A DNA stretch of 59,127 bases from JAVVEZ01 sp032250895 (GCA_032250895.1 JAVVEZ010000010.1:1-59127); one strand, 5' to 3'; positions 18,161-27,878 are shown, counted from the stretch's first letter. Made by a program: numbers and translations. Notes: generated by a model from the sequence alone, not told the origin.

Positions 18161-19218
18161 TAGAAGCCTCGCATGGCCAGACCACAGGCCATCATCAGTG
18201 AGGACGCATCATTTCCCAGCATTTCCTTGTTGACCCTGGGGTTGACGCCCATCCTGGCAAACGGGTTGGCAACCAAGGTCGGCGTGGACAGCTGTTCCCT
18301 GACAAAGTCCGCCAGGCCGCTGGTCGCCGCCACACCACCAGCCAATACGATGAGATCGGCATCATTGAACTGGCTGGATGAAAAAAAGAACTGCAGGGAA
18401 CGGCCTATCTGTTGTGAGATTTCAGTCGTGAAGGGCTGCAAGACCTCCGCCTCGAAGTCATCCGGCAAGCTGCCATTCCTGATGGCCGCCTCCGCTTCGA
18501 TTTGACTCAGGCCATAGCGGGCCTGAACCTCATGCACCAACTGGACACCCCCGAACAATTGCTCGCGGGTATAAATACTCCGTCCCTGTCGCAGGACGTA
18601 TAGCGAGGCCATGGTGGCACCAATATCCACGATCGCCACAATTTCATGGTCTGGAATCGACATCTGCGACTGCAACAGCCCATAGGCCCTTTCCATGGCA
18701 TAGGCTTCGATATCCACGACCTTGGCATTGAAACCGCCCATTTCGAGAGCCGCCACCCTGATGTCGACATTCTCTTTCTTGCAGGCAGCAAGCAGGACCT
18801 CGATCATTTCAGGGTTTCTGACGGAAGGCTGGATCCGTTCAAAATCAATGGCGACTTCGTCCAGCGGATACGGAATATACTGGTCGGCTTCGACGACTAT
18901 CTGGTTTTCCATCTCGGCGTCATTGAGGCCCGCATTCATTTCGATGGTCTTGGTAATGACAGCAGATCCAGCCACGGCCACAGCCGCATTCTTGCTGTTT
19001 GTTTTGGTCAGGGTTGCCAGCTTGAACAAGGCATCTCCCACCGCCTCCAGGTTCGATATGTTTTTTTCGATTACAGCGTTTTCGGGTAATGCTCTGCTGG
19101 CGTAATTTTCCACCTTGTACTTGTTGCCACTTTTGCTGAGCTCGAGCAACTTCACGGAGCTTGAACTGATGTCAATCCCCAGTAGCGCATTCGATTTTTT
19201 CCTGAAAAGCTCAAGCAA
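18160..19218 (-). CDS. pilM: Type IV pilus actin-like protein PilM
   Basis: PilM (352 residues) is a cytoplasmic actin-fold ATP-binding protein that recruits PilN and organises pilus assembly. Characteristic segments are LLGIDISSSSVKLLELS near the N-terminus, VAVAGSAVITKTIEM, IVAIVDIGATMASLYVLRQGRSIYTREQ, and DLIVLAGGVAATSGLADFV, followed by the NPFARM motif. It is the first gene of the pil operon and faces mrcA across a divergent region. Confidence 0.95.
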   Translation of the reverse strand: MLELFRKKSNALLGIDISSSSVKLLELSKSGNKYKVENYASRALPENAVIEKNISNLEAVGDALFKLATLTKTNSKNAAVAVAGSAVITKTIEMNAGLNDAEMENQIVVEADQYIPYPLDEVAIDFERIQPSVRNPEMIEVLLAACKKENVDIRVAALEMGGFNAKVVDIEAYAMERAYGLLQSQMSIPDHEIVAIVDIGATMASLYVLRQGRSIYTREQLFGGVQLVHEVQARYGLSQIEAEAAIRNGSLPDDFEAEVLQPFTTEISQQIGRSLQFFFSSSQFNDADLIVLAGGVAATSGLADFVREQLSTPTLVANPFARMGVNPRVNKEMLGNDASSLMMACGLAMRGF

Positions 19219-19665
19219 GACCCAACCCTCGTGACTGATTTCCCGGCCCCTTTCACATCATCCTTTTCATCCGGCACCGGTCGCCATTTTCTTTCAAAAA
19301 GCCAAGATATTCAATTTAACCACTATTTTCAAACAATTAAATAATATTTCAACAAATTACATTAAATTGATACTTGAGTCACAAAAACCCGACTTCAGGC
19401 TTTACTTGATGACTATCGACCATTTGTTGAAAAAGTCCATCCATGGACTTTTTCAAGCCGGGCCATCCATGACCCGGGCTAACAGGCTGTTTATCGCACT
19501 CAAGGCCACAAATAATTAGCACAATATGATTTTTTCTGCGTAACAATTTGCAAGAAGGCGCTAAAATGAGCCACTCTTTCATGCTGCAACCGGCAATTTA
19601 TGAGCGGAAGAGCCGGTCGCGGCACGTCGTGCCCTCAACAGACCGAAACGACAGACAGCTTGCCC
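19219..19665. other. Divergent pilM/mrcA intergenic region
   Basis: This gap of about 450 bases separates the minus-strand pil operon from plus-strand mrcA. Bases 19310-19375 are strongly A/T-rich and could hold promoters, but no convincing -35/-10 pair was fixed. The multi-hairpin repeat (19427-19494) lies in the middle. No gene was recognised. Confidence 0.5.
19427..19494. repeat. Multi-hairpin intergenic repeat, copy 2
   Basis: A perfect 14-bp stem at 19427-19456 (TTGAAAAAGTCCAT with its complement around CC) is followed at 19457-19480 by the same 24 bases found at 34-57. Both hairpins in this copy have CAT-CC-ATG at the tip. CAGGCTGTTT then follows as in copy 1. The first stem differs in sequence between copies while the second is identical. 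Confidence 0.75.
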
Positions 19666-22038
19666 ATGCCCTTACTGAAAAGACTTGGCCGATACACATT
19701 GTGGTGCGCACTCACAGGCGCCAGCGGGGCTGCCGTGATTGGCGCCAGTGCCTTTCTTTACCTGTCCCCCAAACTTCCTGCTGCCGAATCCTACCGCAGC
19801 ATCCGGCTCGAAAACCCTCTGCGGATTTTTTCCTCGGATAACAGGCTGATTGCCGAATTTGGTGACAAAAAGCGGGAACCCATCAAATATTCGGAAGTGC
19901 CCCCTCTGCTCATCGATGCCCTGATCGCCAGCGAGGACAGCCGTTTTTACAGCCATCACGGGGTTGATCTCCGATCGCTTGCGCGTTCGGTTCTGGGCAT
20001 TCTCACCGGCAACGACAGCGGTGGTGGCAGCACCATTACCATGCAGGTAGCCAAAAACATCTCCTTCGAGGGAGAAGATCCCTACTCCCGCAAATTCAAG
20101 GAGATCCTGCTGGCGCTGCAAATCGAGCGGGAATTGAACAAGGAAGAGATCATCGAGCTTTACCTGAACCGGATTTTCTTTGGCATTTCCGCCTATGGTA
20201 TTTCGGCAGCATCCCGCCAGTATTATGACAAACCACCCTCGCAACTGACACTTGCCGAAATGGCCATGACCATCGGCATCCTGCCGGCACCCAACACCTA
20301 CAACCCGCTCAGGGCTCCCGAAAAGGCACTGGCCGTGAGGCATCGTGTGCTGCGGCGGATGCGTGAGCTTGGCATGATCACGCAGCAGCAGTTCACGCTG
20401 GCGGACAGCAGTCCGATAACTGCAAAGCGCTATGGCCGGGAAACCGAGCTGGCGGCCCCCTACATCGCCGAAATGGTGCGTCAGGAAATGCTTGAGCGTT
20501 ATGGCGACCTGGCCATGGTGGACGGCTTTGAAGTCTACACCACCATTGACAGCAAGATGCAAAGAACGGCCAAGGCGGCAATGATTGCCGGGCTGGAAAG
20601 ATATGACAGGAACCATGGTTACAGAGGCCGCGAAAACCGGATCCCGCCTCAGAATGGGGGGTCTGCCAAACAATGGCTGGACATCCTTGCACGAACGCCG
20701 ACAGTGGCCTCTCAGGAACCCGCCTTCGTCCAGGCGGTACAGGAAAGATCCTTCACCGCCCTGTTGAGAAGCGGGGGAACGGTGACGGTAGACTGGGATG
20801 GCATGCGCTGGGCCAAGCGCCACATCAATCAGGATAGCTGGCGCTCATCGCCCCGAAATGCCGCTGAAGTGGTCGAGGTTGGCGATCTCATCCGTGTTAC
20901 CCGCAATGGTGACGGACTCTGGGAGCTGGGACAGGTGCCGGACGTCAATGGTGCCCTGGTGGCCATCGATCCCAACAATGGCGCCATTCGCTCCCTGGTG
21001 GGGGGCTATGATTTCAATGCCAGCAAGTTCAACCGGGCTACCCAGGCACAGCGCCAGCCTGGTTCCAATTTCAAACCCTTTCTGTATTCCGCCGCTCTGG
21101 AGAACGGGTATACCCCGGCCTCCCTGATCAACGATGCGCCGCTGGCCCGCAGTGATTACCGGCCCGAAAATTTCAATGGCGAATTCATGGGACCACTGCG
21201 TTTGAAGTATGCACTTACAAACTCCAAAAACCTCGTTTCACTGCGGCTCTATGATGCCTTGGGCTCGGACACAGTATTGCCCTATGTTGCCCGTTTCGGT
21301 TTCAAGGAAGCTGAATTTCCTAAAAATGACTTGACCGTCGCCATTGGCTCTCATGCCGTTTTTCCGCTTGAAATAGCTACCGGATATAGCGTTTTCGCCA
21401 ACGGCGGCTACAAGGTTGAACCCTTTCTGATTCAGCGCATCGACAATTTCAACGATGGCGAGGTCTACCGCGCCCAGCCTCCGACGGTATGTGCGGACTG
21501 CACCCCGGCCACTGACGAAACCAGCTTTCCTGTGGCGCCGAGAGTGATTGACAAAAGAACGGCCTACATCATGAACTCTATTCTGCAATCGGTGATTACC
21601 GAGGGCAGTGGCCGACCGGCAGCCCGCGCCATTGCCCGCCAGGACCTGGCGGGTAAAACCGGCACCACCAACGATGCCAATGATCTCTGGTTTTCCGGCT
21701 TCAATGGCGCTCTGGAAGCTACTGTGTATGTGGGTTTTGACCAACCCCGCAGCCTCGGTCGCAACGAACAGGCCGCCACCGTGGCCCTGCCGATCTGGAT
21801 CGACTATATGAAGGAAGTACTGGCTGGCACGCCTGAACAGACCATGGCTCGCCCCGATGGTCTGGTAACGGTGCGCATCAACCGGAAAACCGGTTTGCGC
21901 ACCCGGCCCGACGATCCACAAGCCATTTTCGAGATATTCCGCTCCGAGGATGTCCCGGACTATGGCAATCCGGAACAGGGGCGCAACAGCAGTGCGAACC
22001 CCGGTGATGGTTCAGGCCCGCTGGACCCCATCTTTTAA
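19666..22038 (+). CDS. mrcA: Penicillin-binding protein 1A (bifunctional)
   Basis: PBP1a polymerises and cross-links peptidoglycan. From the ATG at 19666 (MPLLKRLGRYTLW) the protein has 790 residues: a transmembrane helix near 12-33, a GT51 glycosyltransferase domain with the catalytic glutamate in ALIASEDSRFYSHHGVD and GGGSTITMQVAKN, an OB-like insert, and a transpeptidase domain with the SxxK motif in RQPGSNFKPF and KTGTTND near the end. An upstream ATG at 19600 is in frame, but neither start has a good ribosome site; homology favours the shorter form. It lies between pilM and rpmE as ponA does in Pseudomonas, where maeB also intervenes. Confidence 0.95.
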   Translation: MPLLKRLGRYTLWCALTGASGAAVIGASAFLYLSPKLPAAESYRSIRLENPLRIFSSDNRLIAEFGDKKREPIKYSEVPPLLIDALIASEDSRFYSHHGVDLRSLARSVLGILTGNDSGGGSTITMQVAKNISFEGEDPYSRKFKEILLALQIERELNKEEIIELYLNRIFFGISAYGISAASRQYYDKPPSQLTLAEMAMTIGILPAPNTYNPLRAPEKALAVRHRVLRRMRELGMITQQQFTLADSSPITAKRYGRETELAAPYIAEMVRQEMLERYGDLAMVDGFEVYTTIDSKMQRTAKAAMIAGLERYDRNHGYRGRENRIPPQNGGSAKQWLDILARTPTVASQEPAFVQAVQERSFTALLRSGGTVTVDWDGMRWAKRHINQDSWRSSPRNAAEVVEVGDLIRVTRNGDGLWELGQVPDVNGALVAIDPNNGAIRSLVGGYDFNASKFNRATQAQRQPGSNFKPFLYSAALENGYTPASLINDAPLARSDYRPENFNGEFMGPLRLKYALTNSKNLVSLRLYDALGSDTVLPYVARFGFKEAEFPKNDLTVAIGSHAVFPLEIATGYSVFANGGYKVEPFLIQRIDNFNDGEVYRAQPPTVCADCTPATDETSFPVAPRVIDKRTAYIMNSILQSVITEGSGRPAARAIARQDLAGKTGTTNDANDLWFSGFNGALEATVYVGFDQPRSLGRNEQAATVALPIWIDYMKEVLAGTPEQTMARPDGLVTVRINRKTGLRTRPDDPQAIFEIFRSEDVPDYGNPEQGRNSSANPGDGSGPLDPIF

Positions 22039-22076
22039 AAAAGGCACTCTTTTTTAATTAGGGGCCTGTCGGACTC

Positions 22077-22286
22077 CTAGACTTTCCGGTTGCCGAAACG
22101 TTTGTTGAAGCGATCGACGCGACCACCGGCGTCCACAATTTTCTGCTTGCCGGTATAGAAGGGATGGCACTGTGAACAAACATCGATACGAATGTCTTCG
22201 GCCAGGGTGGAGCGGGTTTTGACCACGCTGCCACAACCACAGGTGACAGTGATGTCATTATATTTGGGATGGATCTCTGCTTTCAT
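22077..22286 (-). CDS. rpmE: Ribosomal protein bL31
   Basis: A 69-residue bL31, a component of the large ribosomal subunit that bridges the subunits. It begins MKAEIHPKYNDITVTCGCG and has the four-cysteine zinc form (CGC and CSQC), so this is the zinc-binding paralogue rather than the zinc-free starvation form. The C-terminus has the expected FYTGKQKIVDAGGRVDRFNKRF. It is convergent with mrcA and adjacent to priA across a short gene, as in related genomes. Confidence 0.97.
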   Translation of the reverse strand: MKAEIHPKYNDITVTCGCGSVVKTRSTLAEDIRIDVCSQCHPFYTGKQKIVDAGGRVDRFNKRFGNRKV

Positions 22287-22428
22287 GTTTATAAACCTCT
22301 GTGAATATCGCCACCCGCCCTTGCCTGCCGGACCGGCACCATATTCTTTTTGTCGCCCGAACGAAAAAGAGCGCGAATTCTACCAAACTGCAAGGTATTA
22401 GCAAGAGAAACCTGAGAGCGTGTCAGCC

Positions 22429-22737
22429 TCAGGCCGTATGTTTGGAGCCTCCAAGGAAAACCCGATGGTTTTTCACCACTTCCCGAAAAATCAACTGAAA
22501 CAGTTCATGCACAAAATCACTGTCCAGATTCTGTTCTCTGGCAAGGGCCCTGAGACTGGCAAGCTTTTCCTGCTCCCGCACCGGGTCAACTGACTGAAGG
22601 TTTTCGGCGGCCTTGAGTTTCCCCACCTTGCTGGTGACGGCAAAACGTCTGGCAAGGGCCAGGATTATTTCCCTGTCTATGCCATCGATCTGCTCCCGCA
22701 ATACCAACAGTTCTTCCGGCATCGGCTTGCTTTCCAT
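22429..22737 (-). CDS. Monofunctional chorismate mutase (AroQ class)
   Basis: A 102-residue all-helical protein of the AroQ chorismate mutase family, which rearranges chorismate to prephenate for phenylalanine and tyrosine synthesis. The N-terminal helix LREQIDGIDREIILALARRF, then KVGKLKAAE with the conserved lysine, PVREQEKLASLRALA, and a C-terminal FQLIFREVVKNHR follow the family pattern of catalytic Arg, Lys and Glu/Gln residues. No signal peptide is seen, so it is cytoplasmic. It stands between rpmE and priA, facing away from priA; this insertion is not in the Pseudomonas arrangement as I recall it. Confidence 0.85.
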   Translation of the reverse strand: MESKPMPEELLVLREQIDGIDREIILALARRFAVTSKVGKLKAAENLQSVDPVREQEKLASLRALAREQNLDSDFVHELFQLIFREVVKNHRVFLGGSKHTA

Positions 22738-22952
22738 TCTCGTCTGCTCTCCTCGGCTTGTTTTGTTTTCTGCTGGCCACCCGCTTCACGGCAGGGCTGC
22801 CGACATGGAGTATAACCAATTACCCGGAGTCTCTGAACACTTCCATCCAGATTCAAGACAGGTCCGTGGTGTCCTGTTTGGCTTTCAGAATGCCGGCAAA
22901 GTCTTTACCATTGCGCTGAAATCCTCCCTGTCCCTGCTATAGTCCGAGCCCA

Positions 22953-25169
22953 TTGAAATCCGAGCTATTACTTAAAGTTGCAGTTCCCTCTCCGCTGCGC
23001 CGAAGCTTTGACTATTTGCTGACCATTCCTGTCGCCGGCCCCAAACCCCAGCCCGGCATGCGGGTTCGTGTTCCCTTTGGCAGGCGGGAAGTGATTGGTC
23101 TCATTACCGGGAGTGGCGGCAGCAGTGAGCTGGCCCATGCCAAACTGAAACCGGTTCTGGCGCTGCTGGACGACAGCCCCATTCTGGATCAGCACACCCT
23201 GGCCCTGTATCTGTGGGCCAGCGATTACTACCAGTTTCCCGTGGGACAGGTTTTGCAGTCCTCTCTTCCCAAAGCGGTCCGGGAAGGCAGAGCCCTGGTC
23301 CAGAATCTTCCTGAACGCTGGCAAGTGAGCGGCACAGGCGCCAATACCTCTCACCGCGATCTGCAACGTTCCCCCCGGCAGCAGGCCGTCCTCGAGCTCA
23401 TCCGGCATCACGGCAGCCTGAGCACGGCAGAAATCTCCCGGTTTACCGGCACTGCCGCCGGCAGCTTCATCAAGGCCCTCAGGGACAAAGCCCTGATCGT
23501 CCGGGCTCCGCAGGAGCCGGCCCACACATCGCAGGGAAAAACCGGCACCAGAAACGCCCCCCAGACGCTCAACCGCGAACAGGCAACGGTCCTGCAGGAA
23601 ATCAATCGCCACCTCCACCACTATCAATGCCTGCTGCTGGAAGGCATCACCGGCAGCGGCAAAACCGAGGTGTATCTGCAAGTGATTGCGCAGGTGCTGG
23701 ACAGTGGGCGTCAGGTTCTGGTGCTGGTTCCTGAAATCAGCCTGACTCCTCAGACCATTGCCCGCTTCCGCCAGCGTTTCACTGGCAACATCGTCATCCT
23801 GCACTCGGGTTTGAGTGACAATGAACGTCTTGATGCCTGGCTACAGGCCAGAGATGGCAGCGCAGATATCGTCATCGGCACCCGCTCTGCGATTTTCACC
23901 CCGCTGGCCAGGCTCGGCCTGATCATTGTCGACGAGGAGCATGACAGCTCGTACAAACAGCAGGAGGGCTTCCGATATTCCGCCAGGGACCTGGCCATTT
24001 ACCGGGCCCGGCAGCAGAACATCGCGGTCCTGCTGGGTTCCGCCACACCCAGTCTGGAAACCCTGAGCAAGGCGCTGGCGGGCCGCTATCGGCATTTACA
24101 GCTTCATGAGCGGGCCGGCGCCGCCAGTGTTCCCCTGATCAGCTTTATCGATCTGCGCGGTGAACGCCTGGAGCAGGGCTTTTCTCCCTTGCTAATGGAT
24201 GAAATCCGCCACCATCTGGAGCAGGGCCAGCAGGTGCTCATCTTTATCAACCGGCGCGGCTTTGCACCGATTCTGCAATGCCATGACTGTGGCTGGATAG
24301 CGCTTTGTTCCCGCTGTGAAACCTCCTATACCCTTCACCAGCATCCACCGGGCCTGCGCTGTCACCACTGTGATGCACAATTGGCTCTGCCGAAGGTCTG
24401 TCCCAAGTGTCGGCAGGCACGGCTGTTTGCGCTGGGTCTGGGCACCGAACGCAGTGAAACCGTACTCAAGTCCTGTTTTCCGGACACCCCCATTATCCGG
24501 GTCGACCGGGATTCGACACGGAAAAAATCCGCCATGGGCGCCATCATTGACGAAGTCAATCAGGGCCACTCCTGCATTCTGATTGGCACCCAGATGCTCG
24601 CCAAAGGTCATCATTTCCCGAGGGTGACCCTGGTTGCCATCCTGGATGCCGACAGTGGCTTGTTCAGCCCGGATTTTCGTGGCCAGGAACACATGGGGCA
24701 GCTGTTGACCCAGGTGGCCGGCAGATCCGGTCGCGGTGACAGCCCCGGTCAGGTGCTGATTCAGACGCATCACAGTACGCATCCGGGACTCAATATGCTG
24801 ATCAACGAAGGCTATGGCAGCTTTGCCCGGCAACTGCTGGAAGAACGCCGAAGGGCACAACTGCCTCCCTTTTCCCACCTCGTCCTGTTCCGCGCCGAAG
24901 CGGCCAACCGGGCCACTCCCCAGGCCTTCCTGCACGCCCTGCACCAGCAGGCAGAGACACTTGGCAGGGCCCGTCTCGAAATCCTGGGGCCCATGCCGGC
25001 ACCCATGGAAAAACGCGCGGGCCGCTTTCGCTATCAGCTGTTCATCAAGGCCCAGACACGCTCCCGCCTGCATCAACTCCTCAGGCCATTGGTGAGCAGC
25101 ATGGATCAACATCCCCTGGCCAGGAAGGTGCGCTGGTCAGTGGATGTGGATCCTGTTGATCTTGGCTGA
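22953..25169 (+). CDS. priA: Primosomal protein N' (replication restart helicase PriA)
   Basis: PriA (738 residues) recognises stalled forks and reloads the replicative helicase. The N-terminal 3'-DNA-binding domain (LLLKVAVPSPLRRSFDYLL, VPFGRREVIGLI) is followed by the helicase core with Walker A GITGSGKTEVYLQ, the DEEH box in IIVDEEHDSSYKQQ, the GSATPSLET motif, and zinc ligands in CHDCGWIALCSRC, CHHCDAQ and CPKC. The likely start is a TTG at 22953; no ATG fits the conserved N-terminus. Confidence 0.96.
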   Translation: MKSELLLKVAVPSPLRRSFDYLLTIPVAGPKPQPGMRVRVPFGRREVIGLITGSGGSSELAHAKLKPVLALLDDSPILDQHTLALYLWASDYYQFPVGQVLQSSLPKAVREGRALVQNLPERWQVSGTGANTSHRDLQRSPRQQAVLELIRHHGSLSTAEISRFTGTAAGSFIKALRDKALIVRAPQEPAHTSQGKTGTRNAPQTLNREQATVLQEINRHLHHYQCLLLEGITGSGKTEVYLQVIAQVLDSGRQVLVLVPEISLTPQTIARFRQRFTGNIVILHSGLSDNERLDAWLQARDGSADIVIGTRSAIFTPLARLGLIIVDEEHDSSYKQQEGFRYSARDLAIYRARQQNIAVLLGSATPSLETLSKALAGRYRHLQLHERAGAASVPLISFIDLRGERLEQGFSPLLMDEIRHHLEQGQQVLIFINRRGFAPILQCHDCGWIALCSRCETSYTLHQHPPGLRCHHCDAQLALPKVCPKCRQARLFALGLGTERSETVLKSCFPDTPIIRVDRDSTRKKSAMGAIIDEVNQGHSCILIGTQMLAKGHHFPRVTLVAILDADSGLFSPDFRGQEHMGQLLTQVAGRSGRGDSPGQVLIQTHHSTHPGLNMLINEGYGSFARQLLEERRRAQLPPFSHLVLFRAEAANRATPQAFLHALHQQAETLGRARLEILGPMPAPMEKRAGRFRYQLFIKAQTRSRLHQLLRPLVSSMDQHPLARKVRWSVDVDPVDLG

Positions 25170-25225
25170 GGAAAAAGGGAAACACCTCCCCCTTTTCCCA
25201 GTGCTGGACTTGACGGGAGCTTCCC

Positions 25226-25867
25226 ATGGATAATCACGCCCCTGTCTATAGCCCGCGTCGGAAGCTCTTGCCCATGTCCCAGGATTTTGCCAAGCAGCGG
25301 CCTGTCCAGAACCGTTCTGTGGCCCGCAATACCAGGGTCGGCAGCGCGACGACTGCCGGAGGACACTGGAGCTGGTTTTTTACCGGCCTGCTGGCCGGTG
25401 TTTTCCTGACCTTCATCGCCTATCTGGGGGTCGTCAAACACAGCAGTGATGATCCTGCCCAAAGTGCTTCCGCAGGGAACAGCCAGGTCAGCGAAACCGG
25501 GAACCCGCTCAAGCCCGAGTTTCAATTCTACGATTACCTGCCCGAAGCCCAGGTTCTGGTGGATGTTGTTCCTGTACCCCTCACCCCGGCACAGGCCCGG
25601 ACAACAGCGAGTGCACAGACCGACATCAACGAGGGTGTCAACTATCTGCTGCAGGCGGGCTCCTTCCAGGACCGCAACGATGCGGAGAACCGCCGTGCCA
25701 GAATCATCCTGCTGAACCTGCAGGCCAATGTGGTTCCCGGCGTGGTTTCAGGGAAAACCTGGCACCGGGTTCAGGTCGGCCCTTTCACCGGACGCAATTC
25801 GGCCGAGGCCGCCAGAGACATTCTGTCCTCGAACAATATCGATACCATCGTTTTGAGAATGCGCTGA
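25226..25867 (+). CDS. FtsN-like SPOR-domain cell division protein
   Basis: A 213-residue bitopic protein: a basic cytoplasmic N-terminus, one transmembrane helix (WSWFFTGLLAGVFLTFIAYLG, about 48-68), a variable periplasmic linker, and a C-terminal SPOR domain (about 137-213, YLLQAGSFQDRNDAENRRARI and WHRVQVGPFTGRNSAE) that binds denuded septal glycan. GGGAG precedes the ATG at 25226. Position between priA and hslVU matches ftsN in many gammaproteobacteria, so a role in activating septal synthesis is likely. The argS gene often found before it is absent. Confidence 0.85.
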   Translation: MDNHAPVYSPRRKLLPMSQDFAKQRPVQNRSVARNTRVGSATTAGGHWSWFFTGLLAGVFLTFIAYLGVVKHSSDDPAQSASAGNSQVSETGNPLKPEFQFYDYLPEAQVLVDVVPVPLTPAQARTTASAQTDINEGVNYLLQAGSFQDRNDAENRRARIILLNLQANVVPGVVSGKTWHRVQVGPFTGRNSAEAARDILSSNNIDTIVLRMR

Positions 25868-25931
25868 CCAGCGCTTGAAATCCTCTCTGACGCCATCACA
25901 TTGGAAGCATGAACTGAAAGCGGGAAACAGC

Positions 25932-26474
25932 ATGGAACAACTCCGGGGTACCACCATTTTATCTGTACGCCGTCATGATCAGGTGGTCATCGGCGGCGAC
26001 GGCCAGGTCAGCCAGGGCAATACTGTCATGAAGGGTAACGCCCGCAAGGTCCGGCGCCTGTACAAGGACCAGGTCCTGGCAGGTTTTGCCGGCGGCACGG
26101 CCGACGCCTTCAGCCTGTTTGAGCGCTTTGAGGAACAACTGGAAAAGCACCATGGCAAACTCACGCGTGCCGCCGTGGAACTGGCCAAACTGTGGCGCAC
26201 CGACAGGGCTCTGCGCAGGCTGGAAGCCTTGTTGCTGGTGGCCGACCGGGATGCCTCCCTGATCATCACCGGCAATGGCGATGTCATCGAGCCCGAAGAC
26301 AGCCTGATGGCCATCGGTTCCGGTGGCCCCTATGCCCAGGCCGCCGCCTGCGCCCTGCTCGGTAACACCGACCTCAATGCCCGCGAAATCGTCGAGAAAA
26401 GTCTGCATATCGCGGGCGATATCTGTGTCTATACCAATCACAACCTTACCATTGAAGAACTGGACCTTGCCTGA
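25932..26474 (+). CDS. hslV: ATP-dependent protease subunit HslV
   Basis: HslV (180 residues) is the proteasome-like threonine peptidase that works with the HslU unfoldase. The start is set at MEQLRGTTILSVRR so that processing exposes the catalytic Thr of TTILSVRR; a GGGAAA site precedes it. Other family segments are VVIGGDGQVSQGNTVMKGNARKVR, VLAGFAGGTADAFSLFERFE, and MAIGSGGPYAQAAA. hslU starts 48 bases downstream. Confidence 0.96.
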   Translation: MEQLRGTTILSVRRHDQVVIGGDGQVSQGNTVMKGNARKVRRLYKDQVLAGFAGGTADAFSLFERFEEQLEKHHGKLTRAAVELAKLWRTDRALRRLEALLLVADRDASLIITGNGDVIEPEDSLMAIGSGGPYAQAAACALLGNTDLNAREIVEKSLHIAGDICVYTNHNLTIEELDLA

Positions 26475-26522
26475 GCGGGTCTCAGACAAAGGCAGAATTC
26501 AGATCGCCGACAGGAAATTCCC

Positions 26523-27863
26523 ATGTCAGACTTCACTCCAATCCAGATCGCCAGCGAACTGGACAAGCACATCATCGGCCAGCACGCCGCCAAACGTGCC
26601 GTGGCCATTGCCTTGCGCAACCGCTGGCGGCGCATGAAGCTGCCTGCCGCCATGCGTCAGGAAATCACGCCAAAAAACATTCTGATGATAGGCCCCACCG
26701 GCGTTGGCAAAACCGAGATTGCCCGCCGCCTGGCCCGCCTGGCCGGCTCGCCCTTCATCAAGATTGAAGCCACCAAATTCACGGAAGTGGGCTATGTGGG
26801 CCGCGATGTGGAGTCGATCATCCGTGATCTAGTGGATATCGCCGTCAAAATGCTGCGCGAACAGCAAATCCGGAAAGTCAGCCAGAAAGCCGCCAATGCC
26901 GCCGAAGACCGGGTCCTGGACATTCTGCTGCCGACGGCCCGAAGCGCCGACAACCCGGGCGAGACGGCGGAGGGCATCTCCGGCACCCGGCAGATCTTCC
27001 GGAAAAAGCTGCGGGAGGGCGAGCTCGACGACAAGGAAATCGACATCAAGGTGGCCGACACGATTTCCAGTGTTGAAATCATGGCCCCACCCGGCATGGA
27101 AGACATGAGCAATCAACTCAGCAGCCTCTTTTCCAATCTGGGTTCCGGCAGAAAAAAGAACCGCCGGGTGACGGTCAAAGCCGCGCTGAAAATCCTGCAG
27201 GACGAAGAAGCCGCCAAACTGGTGAATGAAGACGAATTGAAGGCCCAAGCCATTGAGGTCACCGAACAGACCGCGATCGTCTTCATTGACGAAATCGACA
27301 AGGTTGCCACCCGCAACGAGGCTTCCAGTGCCGGCGTATCCCGGGAAGGGGTGCAACGCGACCTGCTGCCCCTGATCGAAGGCACCACGGTATCGACCAA
27401 ATACGGTTCAGTGCGCACCGATCACATTCTGTTCATCGCCTCCGGCGCCTTTCATCTGGCCAAACCCTCAGACCTGATTCCGGAATTACAGGGCCGCCTG
27501 CCGATCCGGGTGGAGCTGGATGCGCTTTCCGTGAACGATTTTCAACGCATTCTGAGCGAGCCGGATGCCTCCCTGTGCAAGCAGTATCAGGCCCTGCTGG
27601 GCACTGAAAACATCGAACTCGAATTCACGCCGGACGGTATTGCGAAAATTTCCGAAATTGCCTGGCAGGTCAATGAACGGACGGAGAACATCGGTGCCCG
27701 GCGCCTGCATACCGTAATGGAAAGGCTGCTGGAGGATATCTCCTTCAATGCTTCCGAGATGAGCAGGGACGACTCGGTCAAGGTCGTCATCGACGCCGCT
27801 TTCGTCGAGACGCACCTGGGTGAACTGTCCGTCAACGACGATCTCAGTCGCTTTATTCTGTGA
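26523..27863 (+). CDS. hslU: ATP-dependent protease ATPase subunit HslU
   Basis: HslU (446 residues) is an AAA+ unfoldase that feeds substrates to HslV. It has the N-terminal TPIQIASELDKHIIGQHAAKRAVAIALRNRWRR, Walker A GPTGVGKTEIARRLA, the pore motif GYVGRDVES, the intermediate I-domain (about 110-245), Walker B IVFIDEIDK, sensor IASGAFH, and the conserved C-terminus ending DDLSRFIL that activates HslV. It is co-oriented with hslV and the DUF971 gene. Confidence 0.97.
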   Translation: MSDFTPIQIASELDKHIIGQHAAKRAVAIALRNRWRRMKLPAAMRQEITPKNILMIGPTGVGKTEIARRLARLAGSPFIKIEATKFTEVGYVGRDVESIIRDLVDIAVKMLREQQIRKVSQKAANAAEDRVLDILLPTARSADNPGETAEGISGTRQIFRKKLREGELDDKEIDIKVADTISSVEIMAPPGMEDMSNQLSSLFSNLGSGRKKNRRVTVKAALKILQDEEAAKLVNEDELKAQAIEVTEQTAIVFIDEIDKVATRNEASSAGVSREGVQRDLLPLIEGTTVSTKYGSVRTDHILFIASGAFHLAKPSDLIPELQGRLPIRVELDALSVNDFQRILSEPDASLCKQYQALLGTENIELEFTPDGIAKISEIAWQVNERTENIGARRLHTVMERLLEDISFNASEMSRDDSVKVVIDAAFVETHLGELSVNDDLSRFIL

Positions 27864-27878
27864 CCGGAAGCCCTTGTC

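Noticed and set aside
22036..22055. AAAAAAG/CTTTTTT hairpin after mrcA as a terminator
   Set aside because: The stem is almost entirely A-T with no GC core, too weak to call.
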